13,553 nt of DNA from Treponema sp. (GTDB taxonomy: Bacteria; Spirochaetota; Spirochaetia; Treponematales; Treponemataceae). The DNA lies in contig JAEDCN010000040.1 of assembly GCA_016294105.1 (NCBI GenBank), positions 1 through 13,553 of the forward strand, in the 5' to 3' direction. Shown one piece after another: positions 13,527 to 13,553 of the stretch; the stretch's first letter is position 1; each line of letters begins with the position of its first letter. Position numbers and translations under genes: made by a program. The notes beneath the pieces are model-generated. The model was not told the DNA's origin. It saw only the letters and a list, made by a program, of their open reading frames with translations, and ran no database searches.

Positions 13527-13547
13527 GCAGACCGTGAAACGGGCTGC
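13527..13547. other. Possible hairpin after the toxin gene
   Basis: GCAG-A-CCGT-GAA-ACGG-G-CTGC can fold as two 4-bp helices around one A/G mismatch, 34 bp past the toxin stop. It could be a terminator or the start of a structured RNA; the window ends six bases later, before any U-run could be seen. Confidence 0.3.
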
Positions 13548-13553
13548 TGACAA

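Overview
The window looks like a chromosomal segment from a spirochaete, most likely Treponema or a close relative. The evidence is the gene content: the rod genes flgF, flgG and a muramidase-less FlgJ-type rod-binding protein in a row, sigma28-like promoter motifs, and a very long membrane-anchored coiled-coil protein of a type common in treponemes. Species cannot be told from sequence reading alone. All genes except the last two are on the minus strand, so transcription runs from right to left.

Right edge (12909-13493, plus strand): a DinJ/YafQ-type toxin-antitoxin pair with a near-consensus sigma70 promoter, diverging from the flagellar genes. It looks more A+T-rich than its neighbours and may be acquired DNA.

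Flagellar block (12837 down to 10495): flgF, flgG and the rod-binding protein encode distal and proximal rod parts of the periplasmic flagellum. A sigma28-like promoter precedes flgF. The two gaps hold hairpin-forming inverted repeats that share a CGGCGGAAT core. A strong intrinsic terminator at 10445-10478 closes the block.

Middle: an unrecognised secreted protein of about 458 residues (10338-8962) has its own promoter-like sequence, readable as sigma70 or sigma28. It is followed by a tightly packed cluster: a TPR protein, an outer-membrane beta-barrel protein, ExbB, ExbD, a TonB-like protein, a HAD phosphatase and a giant coiled-coil protein that runs off the left edge. Junctions are stop/Shine-Dalgarno overlaps (TAGGAG, twice), ATGA overlaps (twice) and a TAGTG overlap, so these genes are almost certainly one transcript.

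Inferred working model: ExbB/ExbD form a proton-driven motor in the inner membrane. The TonB-like protein carries force across the periplasm to the barrel protein, which has a TonB-box-like segment just after its signal peptide but apparently no full plug domain. The TPR protein would be a periplasmic or envelope partner. The role of the HAD enzyme and the coiled-coil protein in this setting is unknown. This dedicated motor plus barrel plus TPR operon, next to the flagellar rod genes, is the most interesting system in the window.
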